64,000 nt of DNA from Streptococcus mitis SK579 (GTDB lineage Bacteria; Bacillota; Bacilli; Lactobacillales; Streptococcaceae), in the NCBI RefSeq assembly GCF_000257905.1, contig NZ_AJJL01000073.1, forward strand, positions 1-64,000, given 5' to 3'. The first letter of the stretch is position 1. The number at the start of each line of letters is the position of its first letter. The notes beneath the pieces are model-generated. The model saw nothing but the letters and a program-made list of their open reading frames with translations, had not been told where the DNA came from and searched no databases. A program made the position numbers and the translations under genes. This document shows, piece after piece, positions 21,987 to 32,008 of the stretch.

Positions 21987-22841
21987 ATGAAAGTAATTGA
22001 TCAAGCCTTACTAGAAAAAGTCATTATTGAACGTTCTCGTACCAGTCATAAAGGAGACTATGGTCGCTTGCTTCTGTTAGGTGGAACTTATCCTTATGGT
22101 GGTGCCATCATCATGGCTGCTTTGGCAGCTGTTAAAAGTGGAGCTGGTTTGGTGACTGTTGGAACAGATAGGGAAAATATCCCAGCTTTGCACAGTCATT
22201 TACCTGAGACTATGGCCTTTTCTCTTCAAGACCAGCAATTGTTAAAAGAGCAGTTGGAGAAGGCAGAAGTTATCTTGCTAGGGCCTGGTTTAGGAGACGA
22301 TGCTTTTGGAGAAAATCTAGTCAAACAGATATTTGCTGGCTTAAAACAGAATCAGATTTTGATTGTAGACGGAGGTGCTTTGACCATTCTTGCTAGAATA
22401 AGTTTGTCATTTCCGTCTAACCAGCTTATCCTAACTCCCCACCAAAAAGAATGGGAAAATCTGTCTGGTATTGCTATTGAAAAGCAAAACGAAGCTACAA
22501 CAGCTAGTGCCTTGATTTCCTTCCCTCAAGGAACAATTTTGGTAGAGAAAGGTCCAGCTACTCGTATTTGGCAAGCTGGCCAATCTGATTATTACCAGTT
22601 ACAGGTTGGCGGTCCATATCAGGCGACTGGGGGAATGGGAGACACTCTGTCTGGAATGATTGCAGGATTTGCAGGCCAGTTTAAGCAATCTAATCTCTAT
22701 GAACGTGTGGCAGTAGCGACTCATCTTCATTCAGCTATAGCCCAAGAATTAGCTCAAGAACATTATGTGGTCTTGCCAACGGAGATTGGTAATTGTCTCC
22801 CTAAAGTAATGAATAAAATATCTCAAAAAAGACTGGGATAA
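21987..22841 (+). CDS. nnrD: ADP-dependent (S)-NAD(P)H-hydrate dehydratase
   Basis: A 284-residue YjeF-C/ribokinase-like enzyme that repairs hydrated NADH and NADPH using ADP. HKGDYGRLLLLGG near the N-terminus, ILLGPGLGD in the middle and the catalytic GGMGDTLSGMIAGF near residue 215 are all present. The epimerase half (NnrE) is not fused to it. A GAGGAAAA site precedes the ATG. It follows the unknown gene at 21151 closely and ends at a terminator shared with the convergent dacA. Confidence 0.93.
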   Translation: MKVIDQALLEKVIIERSRTSHKGDYGRLLLLGGTYPYGGAIIMAALAAVKSGAGLVTVGTDRENIPALHSHLPETMAFSLQDQQLLKEQLEKAEVILLGPGLGDDAFGENLVKQIFAGLKQNQILIVDGGALTILARISLSFPSNQLILTPHQKEWENLSGIAIEKQNEATTASALISFPQGTILVEKGPATRIWQAGQSDYYQLQVGGPYQATGGMGDTLSGMIAGFAGQFKQSNLYERVAVATHLHSAIAQELAQEHYVVLPTEIGNCLPKVMNKISQKRLG

Positions 22842-22882
22842 ACTTCAATTTCAGGAGAAAACGAAGTAAATATTACCACAAT

Positions 22883-22928
22883 AAAACGCATAATATCAAG
22901 GTTTTAATCCCTGATACTATGCGTTTTT
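22883..22928. terminator. Bidirectional terminator between nnrD and dacA
   Basis: AAAACGCATA (22883-22892) pairs with TATGCGTTTT (22918-22927). The inner TATCA/TGATA also pairs and T follows on both strands, fitting the convergent arrangement. Confidence 0.85.
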
Positions 22929-22989
22929 GATTTTAAAGCCTTTTTGCTACTCGGTCTCTATTTTGGAGCAAGCTTCTGCTCAGTATGTT

Positions 22990-24231
22990 TTATAATTTCT
23001 CGTTGATAAATCGGATAAACTGGTTCCACCAAACTTTTAAGAAGAAGGCTTTTTCAACTTTCTTTTCTGCGACCATTTCGAAACTAGAACGTTCTGTGGT
23101 AATGTAACCTTGACCAATCAAGTCCTTGTCTTCGTAAGTCAGATGACCAACCACTGTTCCAGCTTCAAGTGGTGCTGGGATTGCTTTAGAATCAGGTGTG
23201 AATTGAATAGATTGGGAAGATTGATTCCCGACACGTTCAATTAGATAGATATCCTCTGGGGCCACTGCAGTGACCGTATCTTCTTTTCCATCTTGTACAG
23301 GGGCTTTGCTATCTTGATAGGCATCTCCTTTTTGCACTATTTTACGAAGTGTGAATGTAGAAGAGATATAATCCATTAGTGAAGATGTAGCTGTGAAACG
23401 AGCGTAAGGATTATTGGATTGATGATCTGCATTCAAAACAACTGTGATAACCCTCATTCCTTTTTCGACAGTAGTACCAACAAAAGACTCTCCAGCTTTG
23501 TCTGTTGTTCCTGTTTTCAGTCCATCAAAACCACCACGGTAAGCAGGCATGCCTTCTAACATGTAGTTGGTCGAAGTGATTGTCATCCCAGCAAAAGTAG
23601 AAGAAGGTTTTTTTGTGATTTCTAAGACTTGTGGGTATTTTTTGATGAGGTTACGAGCAACGATAGCAACATCATAAGCGCTGAGCTTATTTTCATCATC
23701 TTTATTAGACCCTGGGTAAATGTTATCTCCTAGAGTCTCGTTGTTAAGACCAGTTGTATTGACAACGGTGGCATCTTTGATTCCCCATTCCAAGAGTTTG
23801 GCCCGCATCATATCAACGAAGTCTTTCTCTGAGCCAGCAATTTTCTCAGCTAGGGCAATAGCGGCGCTGTTGGCACTAGATACCAGGGTTGCTTCCAGCA
23901 ACTCTTCCACAGTATAATTACGGGCCTCCATAGGAACATTACTGGCTTCAGAATTTGTCGTTAATTGATAAGGATAATCAGAAATATCTACCGGGGTGGA
24001 TAGTGTGATGCTTCCATTTTCTAGTGCTTCATAGACCAGGTAAACGGTAAGTAGTTTTGTTATAGAAGCAATTTCGACAGGTTGCGTTGCATCTTTTTCA
24101 TAGAGAATTTTCCCCGTATTGGCCTCAACAGCAATGACATGTTTTGCAGCAACATTAAAATCTTGAGCAGCAACAGTAGATGCTGAGCCAATAAGGGATA
24201 GGCTTAGTAGAGTTAAAATGATTTTTTTCAT
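22990..24231 (-). CDS. dacA: D-alanyl-D-alanine carboxypeptidase (PBP3)
   Basis: A 413-residue low-molecular-weight penicillin-binding protein that trims the terminal D-Ala from pentapeptides. A signal peptide (cleavage near AAQ, residue 22) is followed by SITK with nucleophile S56, the SAN motif in VSSANSAAIALAE and KTGT in GGFDGLKTGTTDKAG. A beta-rich C-terminal domain ends in an amphipathic helix (FFLKVWWNQFIRFINEKL) that anchors it to the membrane. No good ribosome site precedes the ATG; an extended -10 (TGTTAGAAT) lies nine bases upstream, suggesting a near-leaderless message. Confidence 0.96.
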   Translation of the reverse strand: MKKIILTLLSLSLIGSASTVAAQDFNVAAKHVIAVEANTGKILYEKDATQPVEIASITKLLTVYLVYEALENGSITLSTPVDISDYPYQLTTNSEASNVPMEARNYTVEELLEATLVSSANSAAIALAEKIAGSEKDFVDMMRAKLLEWGIKDATVVNTTGLNNETLGDNIYPGSNKDDENKLSAYDVAIVARNLIKKYPQVLEITKKPSSTFAGMTITSTNYMLEGMPAYRGGFDGLKTGTTDKAGESFVGTTVEKGMRVITVVLNADHQSNNPYARFTATSSLMDYISSTFTLRKIVQKGDAYQDSKAPVQDGKEDTVTAVAPEDIYLIERVGNQSSQSIQFTPDSKAIPAPLEAGTVVGHLTYEDKDLIGQGYITTERSSFEMVAEKKVEKAFFLKVWWNQFIRFINEKL

Positions 24232-24333
24232 AGTAAGTTTATTCTAACATAAAGAAAAAAATATTCCCAGTTTCATGATAGAAGAAAGAAGCTTTTTTGA
24301 AAGTATGGTAAAATAGATGAATGGAGGTACCTC

Positions 24334-25443
24334 ATGTTTCGTAAGAATAAATTATTTTTTTGGACCAGTGAGATTTTACTATTAACAATCATCTTCTATT
24401 TATGGAGAGAGATGGGAGCGATTATTACACCTTTTGTAAGCGTCGCAAACACCATCATGATTCCTTTTCTTCTAGGTGGTTTTTTATATTATTTGACCAA
24501 TCCTATTGTAAATTTTTTACAAAAGTATTTCAAAATTAATCGTATCTTTGGTATTCTACTAACCTTGTGTGCCTTGGTTTGGGGGTTAGTTATTGGGGTA
24601 GTGTATCTGTTACCGATTTTGGTCAATCAGTTGACCAGCTTGATTACGACTAGCCAGACTATATATAGTCGTTTACAAGATTTGATTGTGGATTTATCTA
24701 CTTATCCAGCCTTTCAAAATTTAGATATTCAAGCGACTATTCAACAGTTAAACCTATCCTATGTAGATATTTTACAAAATATCCTAAATAGCGTTACCAA
24801 TAGTGTCGGAAGTGTCCTATCCGCTCTCTTTAGTACTGTTTTGATTATTATTATGACCCCTGTGTTTTTGGTTTATTTTTTGTTAGATGGTCACAAATTT
24901 TTACCGATGCTTGAGCGCACTGTTTTAAAGAGAGATAAGTTGCATATTGCAGGTCTGCTAAAAAATTTGAATGCGACAATTGCTCGGTACATTAGTGGAG
25001 TCGCAATTGATGCGATTATTATTGGTTGTTTGGCCTTTATCGGATATAGCGTTATTGGTTTAAAATACGCTTTAGTCTTTGCCATCTTTTCAGGCTTAGC
25101 CAATCTCATTCCTTATGTAGGACCAAGTATTGGTTTGATTCCAATGATTGTCGCAAATGTCTTTACTGATCCTCATAGAATGCTGATTGCAGTTGTTTAC
25201 ATGCTGATTATTCAACAGGTGGATGGGAATATCCTCTACCCTCGAATTGTTGGTGGTGTGATGAAGGTTCATCCAATTACGATTTTGGTATTACTTTTGT
25301 TATCAAGTAATATTTATGGTGTCATTGGTATGATTGTCGCAGTACCAGCCTATTCTATCTTAAAAGAAATTTCTAAGTTCTTATCTCGTTTGTATGAAAA
25401 TCATAAAATAATGAAAGAACGAGAAATAGAATCAGCTAAGTAA
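24334..25443 (+). CDS. AI-2E family transporter
   Basis: A 369-residue integral membrane protein of the AI-2E/YtvI/PerM family with about eight spans. The family motif DGHKFLPMLERTVLKRDKLH precedes the last membrane block. Family members have been linked to autoinducer export, Na/H antiport or unknown roles; the sequence does not discriminate. ATGGAGGTACCTC gives a good ribosome site. It is divergent from dacA and stands alone. Confidence 0.85.
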   Translation: MFRKNKLFFWTSEILLLTIIFYLWREMGAIITPFVSVANTIMIPFLLGGFLYYLTNPIVNFLQKYFKINRIFGILLTLCALVWGLVIGVVYLLPILVNQLTSLITTSQTIYSRLQDLIVDLSTYPAFQNLDIQATIQQLNLSYVDILQNILNSVTNSVGSVLSALFSTVLIIIMTPVFLVYFLLDGHKFLPMLERTVLKRDKLHIAGLLKNLNATIARYISGVAIDAIIIGCLAFIGYSVIGLKYALVFAIFSGLANLIPYVGPSIGLIPMIVANVFTDPHRMLIAVVYMLIIQQVDGNILYPRIVGGVMKVHPITILVLLLLSSNIYGVIGMIVAVPAYSILKEISKFLSRLYENHKIMKEREIESAK

Positions 25444-25543
25444 AAGTCAGGAGCCCCCTGATTTTTCTTTTTATAGTGATAGGAGTAGAAGTGCTGATTA
25501 TATTAGCTGATTAAGAATAATTCACAAAAACTTTGTAAAACAC

Positions 25544-25571
25544 TTGCAATTTAGCTGAAATTTGATAAAAT
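25544..25571 (+). promoter_or_regulatory. tuf promoter
   Basis: TTGCAA (25544-25549), 16-base spacer, TGATAAAAT with the hexamer at 25566-25571. The untranslated leader is about 65 bases. Confidence 0.75.
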
Positions 25572-25642
25572 AGTAAGGAAAGTTAGACTGTATTGCCTAC
25601 TGTCTATCTATAAAATATATTTTATTGGAGGCTTTTACTCAA

Positions 25643-26839
<1,197 letters not shown>

Positions 26840-26885
26840 TTCGATTTAGTTCCCAGAAGAACAATTATTTAAGTCAGACACTAAA

Positions 26886-26914
26886 AGAATCTTGCTATGC
26901 AAGGTTCTTTTTTC
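26886..26914 (+). terminator. tuf terminator
   Basis: Stem AGAATCTTGC / GCAAGGTTCT with one mismatch or G-T pair, three-base loop, and six T. Confidence 0.85.
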
Positions 26915-26990
26915 TGATATTGAGCTAAAATTGAAGAATTATACACAAAAAAGCTCCATACACTTGATGTGCATAGAGCAAAGTTGGATT

Positions 26991-28073
26991 TTATTTAATA
27001 TATAGTTCTTGATTTTTCAAGATAATTTCTCGTACGCTTGCAAATTTCTTGAGTTTTTTGATTTCTTCTGGATGAGTGACGAGAGTGATAACATAACCTT
27101 CCTTGCCCATACGGCCAGTACGGCCAGCACGGTGAGTGTAGGTTTCAATATCTCTAGGAACATCAAAGTTTACGACGCATTCTAGGCTATCGATATCAAT
27201 TCCACGAGCTAAAAGGTCAGTTGCAAGGAGTAGGGTTAGTTGCTTATCTTTAAACTTTTCTAAGATGACTTTTCTAAATTTGACATTAACATCACTAGCG
27301 AGGGAAACAGCCAATATATCACGATATTGTAATTTTTCTTCTGCGCTTCCAAGGTCTGATAGGCTGTTAAAGAAGACCAGACCACGGAAATCCTCTACAT
27401 GAGCTAGTTTTCGTAGCATATCCACACGATGGCGTTGCTCCACCTGCATGTAGAAATGTTGGATGTTGTCCAATTTTTGGTCAGAAAGATTAATGGTACG
27501 TGTGTTTGGCGCAATCTTTTCTTGGTCAAACTTGGTTGTCGCACTCATGTAGACCAGTTGGTGATCGCGAGGTGCGTAGTGAGTGATTTTCTCGACAAAG
27601 TGTATCTGAGAATCATCTAGTAATTGGTCGAATTCATCTAGGATGATGGTTTCCACATTCATCATCTTGATTTTTTTCAATTTAATTAGTTCAAAGATAC
27701 GACCAGGGGTTCCAATCAGAATTTCTGGTCCTTTTTTTAGGCGATCAATCTGGCGTTTCTGACTTGAACCTGATAAGAAGAGCTGAGCAGTCAAGTCTAT
27801 AGCTTCTGCCCATGTTTTACACACATCAAAAATCTGTCCAGCAAGTTCTGTATTTGGTGCTAGAATCAAGAGTTGTTGGGCTTTTTTCTTTTGTAGTCTG
27901 AGAAGACTTGGTAGAAGGTAAGCTAGGGTCTTACCAGTTCCTGTGGGACTCACCCCTAGGAGGTTTTCTCCAGCAAGAAGGGGCTCAAATAGTTGAGTTT
28001 GAATGGGAGTAAATTCTTGGAAACCGAGTTGGTCACTTAGTTCTTGCCATTCAGTAGGTAGTTTGGTTTTCAT
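26991..28073 (-). CDS. DEAD-box-like RNA helicase with DEFD motif II
   Basis: A 360-residue superfamily-2 helicase, short for the group. Q-motif GFQEFTPIQTQ, Walker A SPTGTGKT, motif II ILDEFDQLL (DEFD rather than DEAD), SAT motif (MSATT) and motif VI HRAGRTGRMG are present. The C-terminal extension usual in cold-shock helicases is lacking. The third motif II residue, normally Ala, is Phe, while the metal-contacting D and E remain, so ATPase activity is likely. Its start overlaps the stop of the upstream oxidoreductase gene (ATGA), giving translational coupling. Confidence 0.88.
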   Translation of the reverse strand: MKTKLPTEWQELSDQLGFQEFTPIQTQLFEPLLAGENLLGVSPTGTGKTLAYLLPSLLRLQKKKAQQLLILAPNTELAGQIFDVCKTWAEAIDLTAQLFLSGSSQKRQIDRLKKGPEILIGTPGRIFELIKLKKIKMMNVETIILDEFDQLLDDSQIHFVEKITHYAPRDHQLVYMSATTKFDQEKIAPNTRTINLSDQKLDNIQHFYMQVEQRHRVDMLRKLAHVEDFRGLVFFNSLSDLGSAEEKLQYRDILAVSLASDVNVKFRKVILEKFKDKQLTLLLATDLLARGIDIDSLECVVNFDVPRDIETYTHRAGRTGRMGKEGYVITLVTHPEEIKKLKKFASVREIILKNQELYIK

Positions 28074-29047
28074 TTTTCTGCCTCAAATCTAATGCCAGCA
28101 GTCTGGCGCATGGTATATAGTAGCTCATGAACAGAACCTGCATCTTCCAGCCAAGTTTGGTAGAGATTCAGATCTGGTTGATGAATCATGTGAGCAAATG
28201 CAGCGACTTCCTCAGTCATCGTATGAGGAGCCTGTTGAATAGGGAGCTGAACTTGATTGCCTTGATGGTCGGTAAAGATAGCCGAGCGGACATGCTCGAT
28301 GGTGTTGAGCGTCAGGGTTCCATCTGTCGTATAAATCTCGCAAGGAAGATTGGAAGTGATGTTTTTCCCAGCTTTGATATGAACTTGAAAGTCAGGGTAG
28401 AAGAGGATGCCATCGCCATTTAGGTCAATGCTATTGTCAAACTGTTGCCCCTGATAGGTCGCATCCTCAGCCTTTCCAAAGAGACGAACGGCAGCGTAGA
28501 GAGGATAAATCCCCAAATCCATGAGAGCACCGCCAGCAAAATGATCTGAGAAGACATTTGGTGTCTGTCCTGCTAACAAGTCAGGCATCTTGGAAGAATA
28601 CTTGGCATAATTGAAATCCGCCCCCAAAATTTGTTTGTCTGCTAAAAAGTTTTTGATAGTAGTAAAAGCTGTCTCATGGTAATTACGAGCTGCTTCGAAG
28701 ATAAAACAGTGATTTTTCTTAGCTGTTTGAACCAAATCCAGCCATTCTTGTGGCTGAGTGACAGCAGGCTTTTCGAGAATGACGTGTTTACCTGCAGACA
28801 ATGCAGTTTTTGCCTGAGCAAAATGCAAGGAGTTTGGACTAGCAATATAGACAACATCAAAGGAGATCTTGAAGAAGTCCTCTAATTGATCAAAGAGTTG
28901 GATATCTTGATAGCGAGACGCAAAGGTTGCTGCAGTTTCTAACTTTCTAGAATAGACTGCGACCAGCTTGTATTCTCCACTGGTATGGGCTGCTTCTATG
29001 AAGTGATGGCTGATAGCCCCTGTTCCGATGACACCTAATTTAAGCAT
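28070..29047 (-). CDS. Gfo/Idh/MocA family oxidoreductase
   Basis: A 325-residue NAD(P)-dependent dehydrogenase. The N-terminal Rossmann motif GVIGTGAISHHF is followed by EKPAVTQP, the conserved lysine motif of the family, and a C-terminal alpha/beta substrate domain. The substrate is probably a sugar or polyol but cannot be told. The ATG at 29047 has AAAGGAG at the right distance; the frame extends upstream without a better start. It is followed, with a four-base overlap, by the DEFD helicase, an odd functional pairing. Confidence 0.88.
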   Translation of the reverse strand: MLKLGVIGTGAISHHFIEAAHTSGEYKLVAVYSRKLETAATFASRYQDIQLFDQLEDFFKISFDVVYIASPNSLHFAQAKTALSAGKHVILEKPAVTQPQEWLDLVQTAKKNHCFIFEAARNYHETAFTTIKNFLADKQILGADFNYAKYSSKMPDLLAGQTPNVFSDHFAGGALMDLGIYPLYAAVRLFGKAEDATYQGQQFDNSIDLNGDGILFYPDFQVHIKAGKNITSNLPCEIYTTDGTLTLNTIEHVRSAIFTDHQGNQVQLPIQQAPHTMTEEVAAFAHMIHQPDLNLYQTWLEDAGSVHELLYTMRQTAGIRFEAEK

Positions 29048-29199
29048 AGTTACTCCTTTTCCGATTTCAAATCCTTCTTTCATTATAACATAGATAGACG
29101 GGACTATCCAACAGAGGGGAAAAATTTCAAATAAGTTACTAGGTCTTTTCCAAAGAAAGTGGTACAATAATGAGATGAGTAAATGAAATGGGAGGGAAA

Positions 29200-29892
29200 A
29201 TGAGATTATTACCTATAAGAAAAATATCACGTCAGTCTAAGAGGCTAGCGCTTTTTTTGACTTTTTGTGCAGGATATGTAGACGCCTATACTTTTATTGT
29301 GCGAGGGAATACTCTTGTAGCTGGACAAACTGGGAATGTAGTCTTTCTTTCAGTAGAATTAATTCAAAATAATGTTTCAGATGTTAGGGATAAGGTTCTC
29401 ACCTTGCTAGCTTTTATGATGGGGGTCTTTTTATTAACTGTTTATAAGGAAAAATTGAGAATTGTTAAAAAGCCAATTCTGTCACTGATTCCTTTGGCAA
29501 TCTTATCAATCACTATTGGTTTTGTGCCACAGACTGTAGATAATATCTATCTAGTACCGCCCTTAGCCTTTTGTATGGGCTTGGTGACAACTGCCTTTGG
29601 TGAAGTATCAGGAATTGCCTACAATAATGCTTTTATGACGGGGAACATCAAACGAACCATGTTGGCTTTTGGGGATTATTTTAGGACCAAGCATACACCA
29701 TTTTTACGTGAAGGGATTATCTTTGTAAGCCTGCTTAGTAGTTTTGTCCTTGGCGTTGTCTTTTCAGCCTATTTGACGATTTTCTATAATGAAAAGACTA
29801 TTCTTGGTGTTCCTATTATGATGAGCATTTTTTACCTCAGTATGCTTTCTGCCTCGTGGCGGAAAAAAGTAAAAGAAAAAGCTTCATTTTAG
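29200..29892 (+). CDS. DUF1275 (YoaK-like) membrane protein
   Basis: A 230-residue membrane protein with about six spans. GYVDAYTFIVRGNTLVAGQT and the later MTGNIKRTM repeat of the G-x-x-x-A and T-G-N pattern are typical of DUF1275. No function is established. The ATG at 29200 follows GGGAGGG; the ATG at 29188 sits before that site. It is divergent from the oxidoreductase gene. Confidence 0.8.
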   Translation: MRLLPIRKISRQSKRLALFLTFCAGYVDAYTFIVRGNTLVAGQTGNVVFLSVELIQNNVSDVRDKVLTLLAFMMGVFLLTVYKEKLRIVKKPILSLIPLAILSITIGFVPQTVDNIYLVPPLAFCMGLVTTAFGEVSGIAYNNAFMTGNIKRTMLAFGDYFRTKHTPFLREGIIFVSLLSSFVLGVVFSAYLTIFYNEKTILGVPIMMSIFYLSMLSASWRKKVKEKASF

Positions 29893-29902
29893 GTGTTATT
29901 AC

Positions 29903-30060
29903 TTGTAAGAAAATAGGAGATATGCTATACTTGAAGAGTTGACTATGCACGTTCCTGTGCAACCGCACGAACATCGTTGCTTGATTATTCAAGTTTAAGT
30001 GGTTCGTCCCACGATGCTAGGCGAGTCTTCACAAAAATTCGGGGAAACCCATAAAAATCA
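29903..30060 (+). promoter_or_regulatory. Promoter and L21-type leader of rplU-prp-rpmA
   Basis: TTGTAA (29903-29908), 17-base spacer, TGCTATACT with -10 at 29926-29931. The leader of about 135 bases begins with the hairpin TGCAC-GTTCCT-GTGCA and continues with pairable segments (GTGGTTCGTCCCACG). Position and form match the ribosomal protein L21 leader known upstream of rplU in Firmicutes, thought to mediate autoregulation. Confidence 0.75.
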
Positions 30061-30073
30061 TAGGAGGTGCATA

Positions 30074-30388
30074 ATGAGCACATACGCAATTATCAAAACT
30101 GGCGGAAAACAAGTTAAAGTTGAAGTTGGTCAAGCAGTTTACGTTGAAAAATTGAACGTTGAAGCTGGTCAAGAAGTTACTTTTAATGAAGTTGTTCTTG
30201 TTGGTGGTGAAAACACTGTTGTCGGAACTCCACTTGTTGCTGGAGCTACTGTAGTTGGAACTGTTGAAAAACAAGGAAAACAAAAGAAAGTTGTTACTTA
30301 CAAGTACAAACCTAAAAAAGGTAGCCACCGTAAACAAGGTCACCGTCAACCATATACAAAAGTTGTCATCAACGCAATCAACGCTTAA
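30074..30388 (+). CDS. rplU: 50S ribosomal protein L21
   Basis: A 104-residue L21 ([20 protein letters not shown]...), with the conserved C-terminal [17 protein letters not shown] segment that contacts 23S rRNA. The ATG at 30074 follows AGGAGGTG. It is the first gene of the conserved L21-Prp-L27 unit. Confidence 0.99.
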
Positions 30389-30394
30389 TTTTAA

Positions 30395-30748
<354 letters not shown>

Positions 30749-30764
30749 CACGGAGGAAAACATT

Positions 30765-31058
30765 ATGTTAAAAATGACTCTTAACAACTTGCAACTTTTC
30801 GCCCACAAAAAAGGTGGAGGTTCTACATCAAACGGACGTGATTCACAAGCGAAACGTCTTGGAGCTAAAGCAGCTGACGGACAAACTGTAACAGGTGGAT
30901 CAATCCTTTACCGTCAACGTGGTACACATATCTACCCAGGTGTAAACGTTGGACGTGGTGGAGACGATACTTTGTTCGCTAAAGTTGAAGGCGTAGTACG
31001 CTTTGAACGTAAAGGACGCGATAAAAAACAAGTTTCTGTTTACCCAATCGCTAAATAA
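30765..31058 (+). CDS. rpmA: 50S ribosomal protein L27 with Prp-cleaved extension
   Basis: A 97-residue L27 precursor. The first twelve residues, [12 protein letters not shown], form the Firmicute extension; cleavage by Prp after LQLF gives the mature [10 protein letters not shown]-terminus that reaches the peptidyl-transferase centre. CGGAGGAAAA precedes the start. A terminator starts within the last base of the stop codon. Confidence 0.98.
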   Translation: MLKMTLNNLQLFAHKKGGGSTSNGRDSQAKRLGAKAADGQTVTGGSILYRQRGTHIYPGVNVGRGGDDTLFAKVEGVVRFERKGRDKKQVSVYPIAK

Positions 31059-31079
31059 AAAGGTCCAGTGAACCTTTTT
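31057..31079 (+). terminator. Terminator of the rplU operon
   Basis: Stem AAAAAGGT / ACCTTTTT, whose left arm begins in the rpmA stop codon. Confidence 0.8.
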
Positions 31080-31130
31080 ATCCCGAGCCTTGAAATGTAA
31101 AGGCGAGGAAGCTAGAAGTAGCATTAAATA

Positions 31131-31167
31131 AGGCTTTCCGAGTTTTCGGAGAGCCTATTTTTTTATT
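31131..31167 (+). terminator. Second terminator-like hairpin after rpmA
   Basis: AGGCTTTCCG (31131-31140) pairs with CGGAGAGCCT (31147-31156), one G-T pair, TTTT loop, then a T-rich tail. Confidence 0.8.
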
Positions 31168-31378
31168 TTGATACCCACGCTGATACCCATATTTTAAAAG
31201 CCTATTTACGAAGCGAACTTGTCGGCTACTTTATTTTACAATTATAAAATAGTTGAATGTAGCTCTTTTACAGTAATAAATTTTATAAGGGAATAAGATA
31301 TTGTAAAAATTGCTAAGATTTGATATTATAATTGTATCTGAGTAAGGAAGTAGGAATATGGAAAGGATGTGAACCTGT
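31168..31378. other. Gene-free gap with GATACCCA direct repeats
   Basis: Within the gap 31059-31378, after the two hairpins, GATACCCACGCT (31170-31181) is followed at once by GATACCCAT (31182-31190). Short repeats of this kind next to a ribosomal-protein gene recall attachment sites of integrative elements, but no integrase is present. The remainder is AT-rich with a probable promoter for the lipoprotein gene. Confidence 0.4.
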
Positions 31379-31786
31379 GTGAAAAAGCTTATCACCATAG
31401 TAGTCTGTTCAATCTCTTTTCTTGTTCTATCTGCTTGTTTTAGTAAGAAAAAATTGATTCTTCCTGAACCTGAAACGGTCTCTGTAATTTCCCTGAAGAA
31501 AAAAATTTCTGAAGATGTTAAAACTATAAACAAGAGAGAAGAAATTTCAAAATTGATTGAGGAGATACAGAAACAGTCCAAATCTACAACTTTTGAGAGT
31601 TTAAATGATCAACCGACAAATGATAAAGATTACATCATTATCAAATTCACTCATCAGAATGAAGAAAAGGATAGTGTAGCCTATCTATATACTATAAAAG
31701 ACAAACAGTATATTGAACAACCTTATGTTGGGATTTGGGAGGTAAGTCCAGATATAGCTAATAGGATTGAAGAGGCTTTTTCATAA
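31379..31786 (+). CDS. Small predicted lipoprotein, unknown function
   Basis: A 135-residue protein starting at GTG 31379 with GAAAGGA upstream. The N-terminus is KK, a hydrophobic stretch and the lipobox LSAC with C20, so export and lipidation by Lgt/LspA are expected. The mature part is Lys/Glu-rich with no recognised domain. Codon use is AT-rich. It stands alone after the L27 operon in a gap that looks recently disturbed; lspA itself lies two genes downstream. Confidence 0.75.
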   Translation: MKKLITIVVCSISFLVLSACFSKKKLILPEPETVSVISLKKKISEDVKTINKREEISKLIEEIQKQSKSTTFESLNDQPTNDKDYIIIKFTHQNEEKDSVAYLYTIKDKQYIEQPYVGIWEVSPDIANRIEEAFS

Positions 31787-31974
31787 ATTTATGTTAAATC
31801 GAATTTGTATTATGTTTTAAACGGTAAATCAACAAGATTTGCTGTTTTTTATTTGCTTGAAATCAGATGAGAAAAAAGATATTATTCTAATTCTTGTATT
31901 GGGATGTTAGAGTATTCGTTTAGGTTTGAAAATTTCCTGACTTTTTTCCTTTTTGGAAAACTTCTAAAATATGG

Positions 31975-31980
31975 TATAAT
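31975..31980 (+). promoter_or_regulatory. Extended -10 of the LysR-lspA-rluD unit
   Basis: ATGGTATAAT places the hexamer at 31975-31980; a TTGGGGGTAG site near the ATG at 32009 serves translation. Confidence 0.7.
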
Positions 31981-32008
31981 AAAAAGATAAAGAAGTTGGG
32001 GGTAGAAG

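Noticed and set aside
31231-31581. Minus-strand ORF of 116 codons opposite the small lipoprotein
   Set aside because: Antisense to a frame with a good lipobox and ribosome site; hydrophobic composition arises from AT-rich complement.
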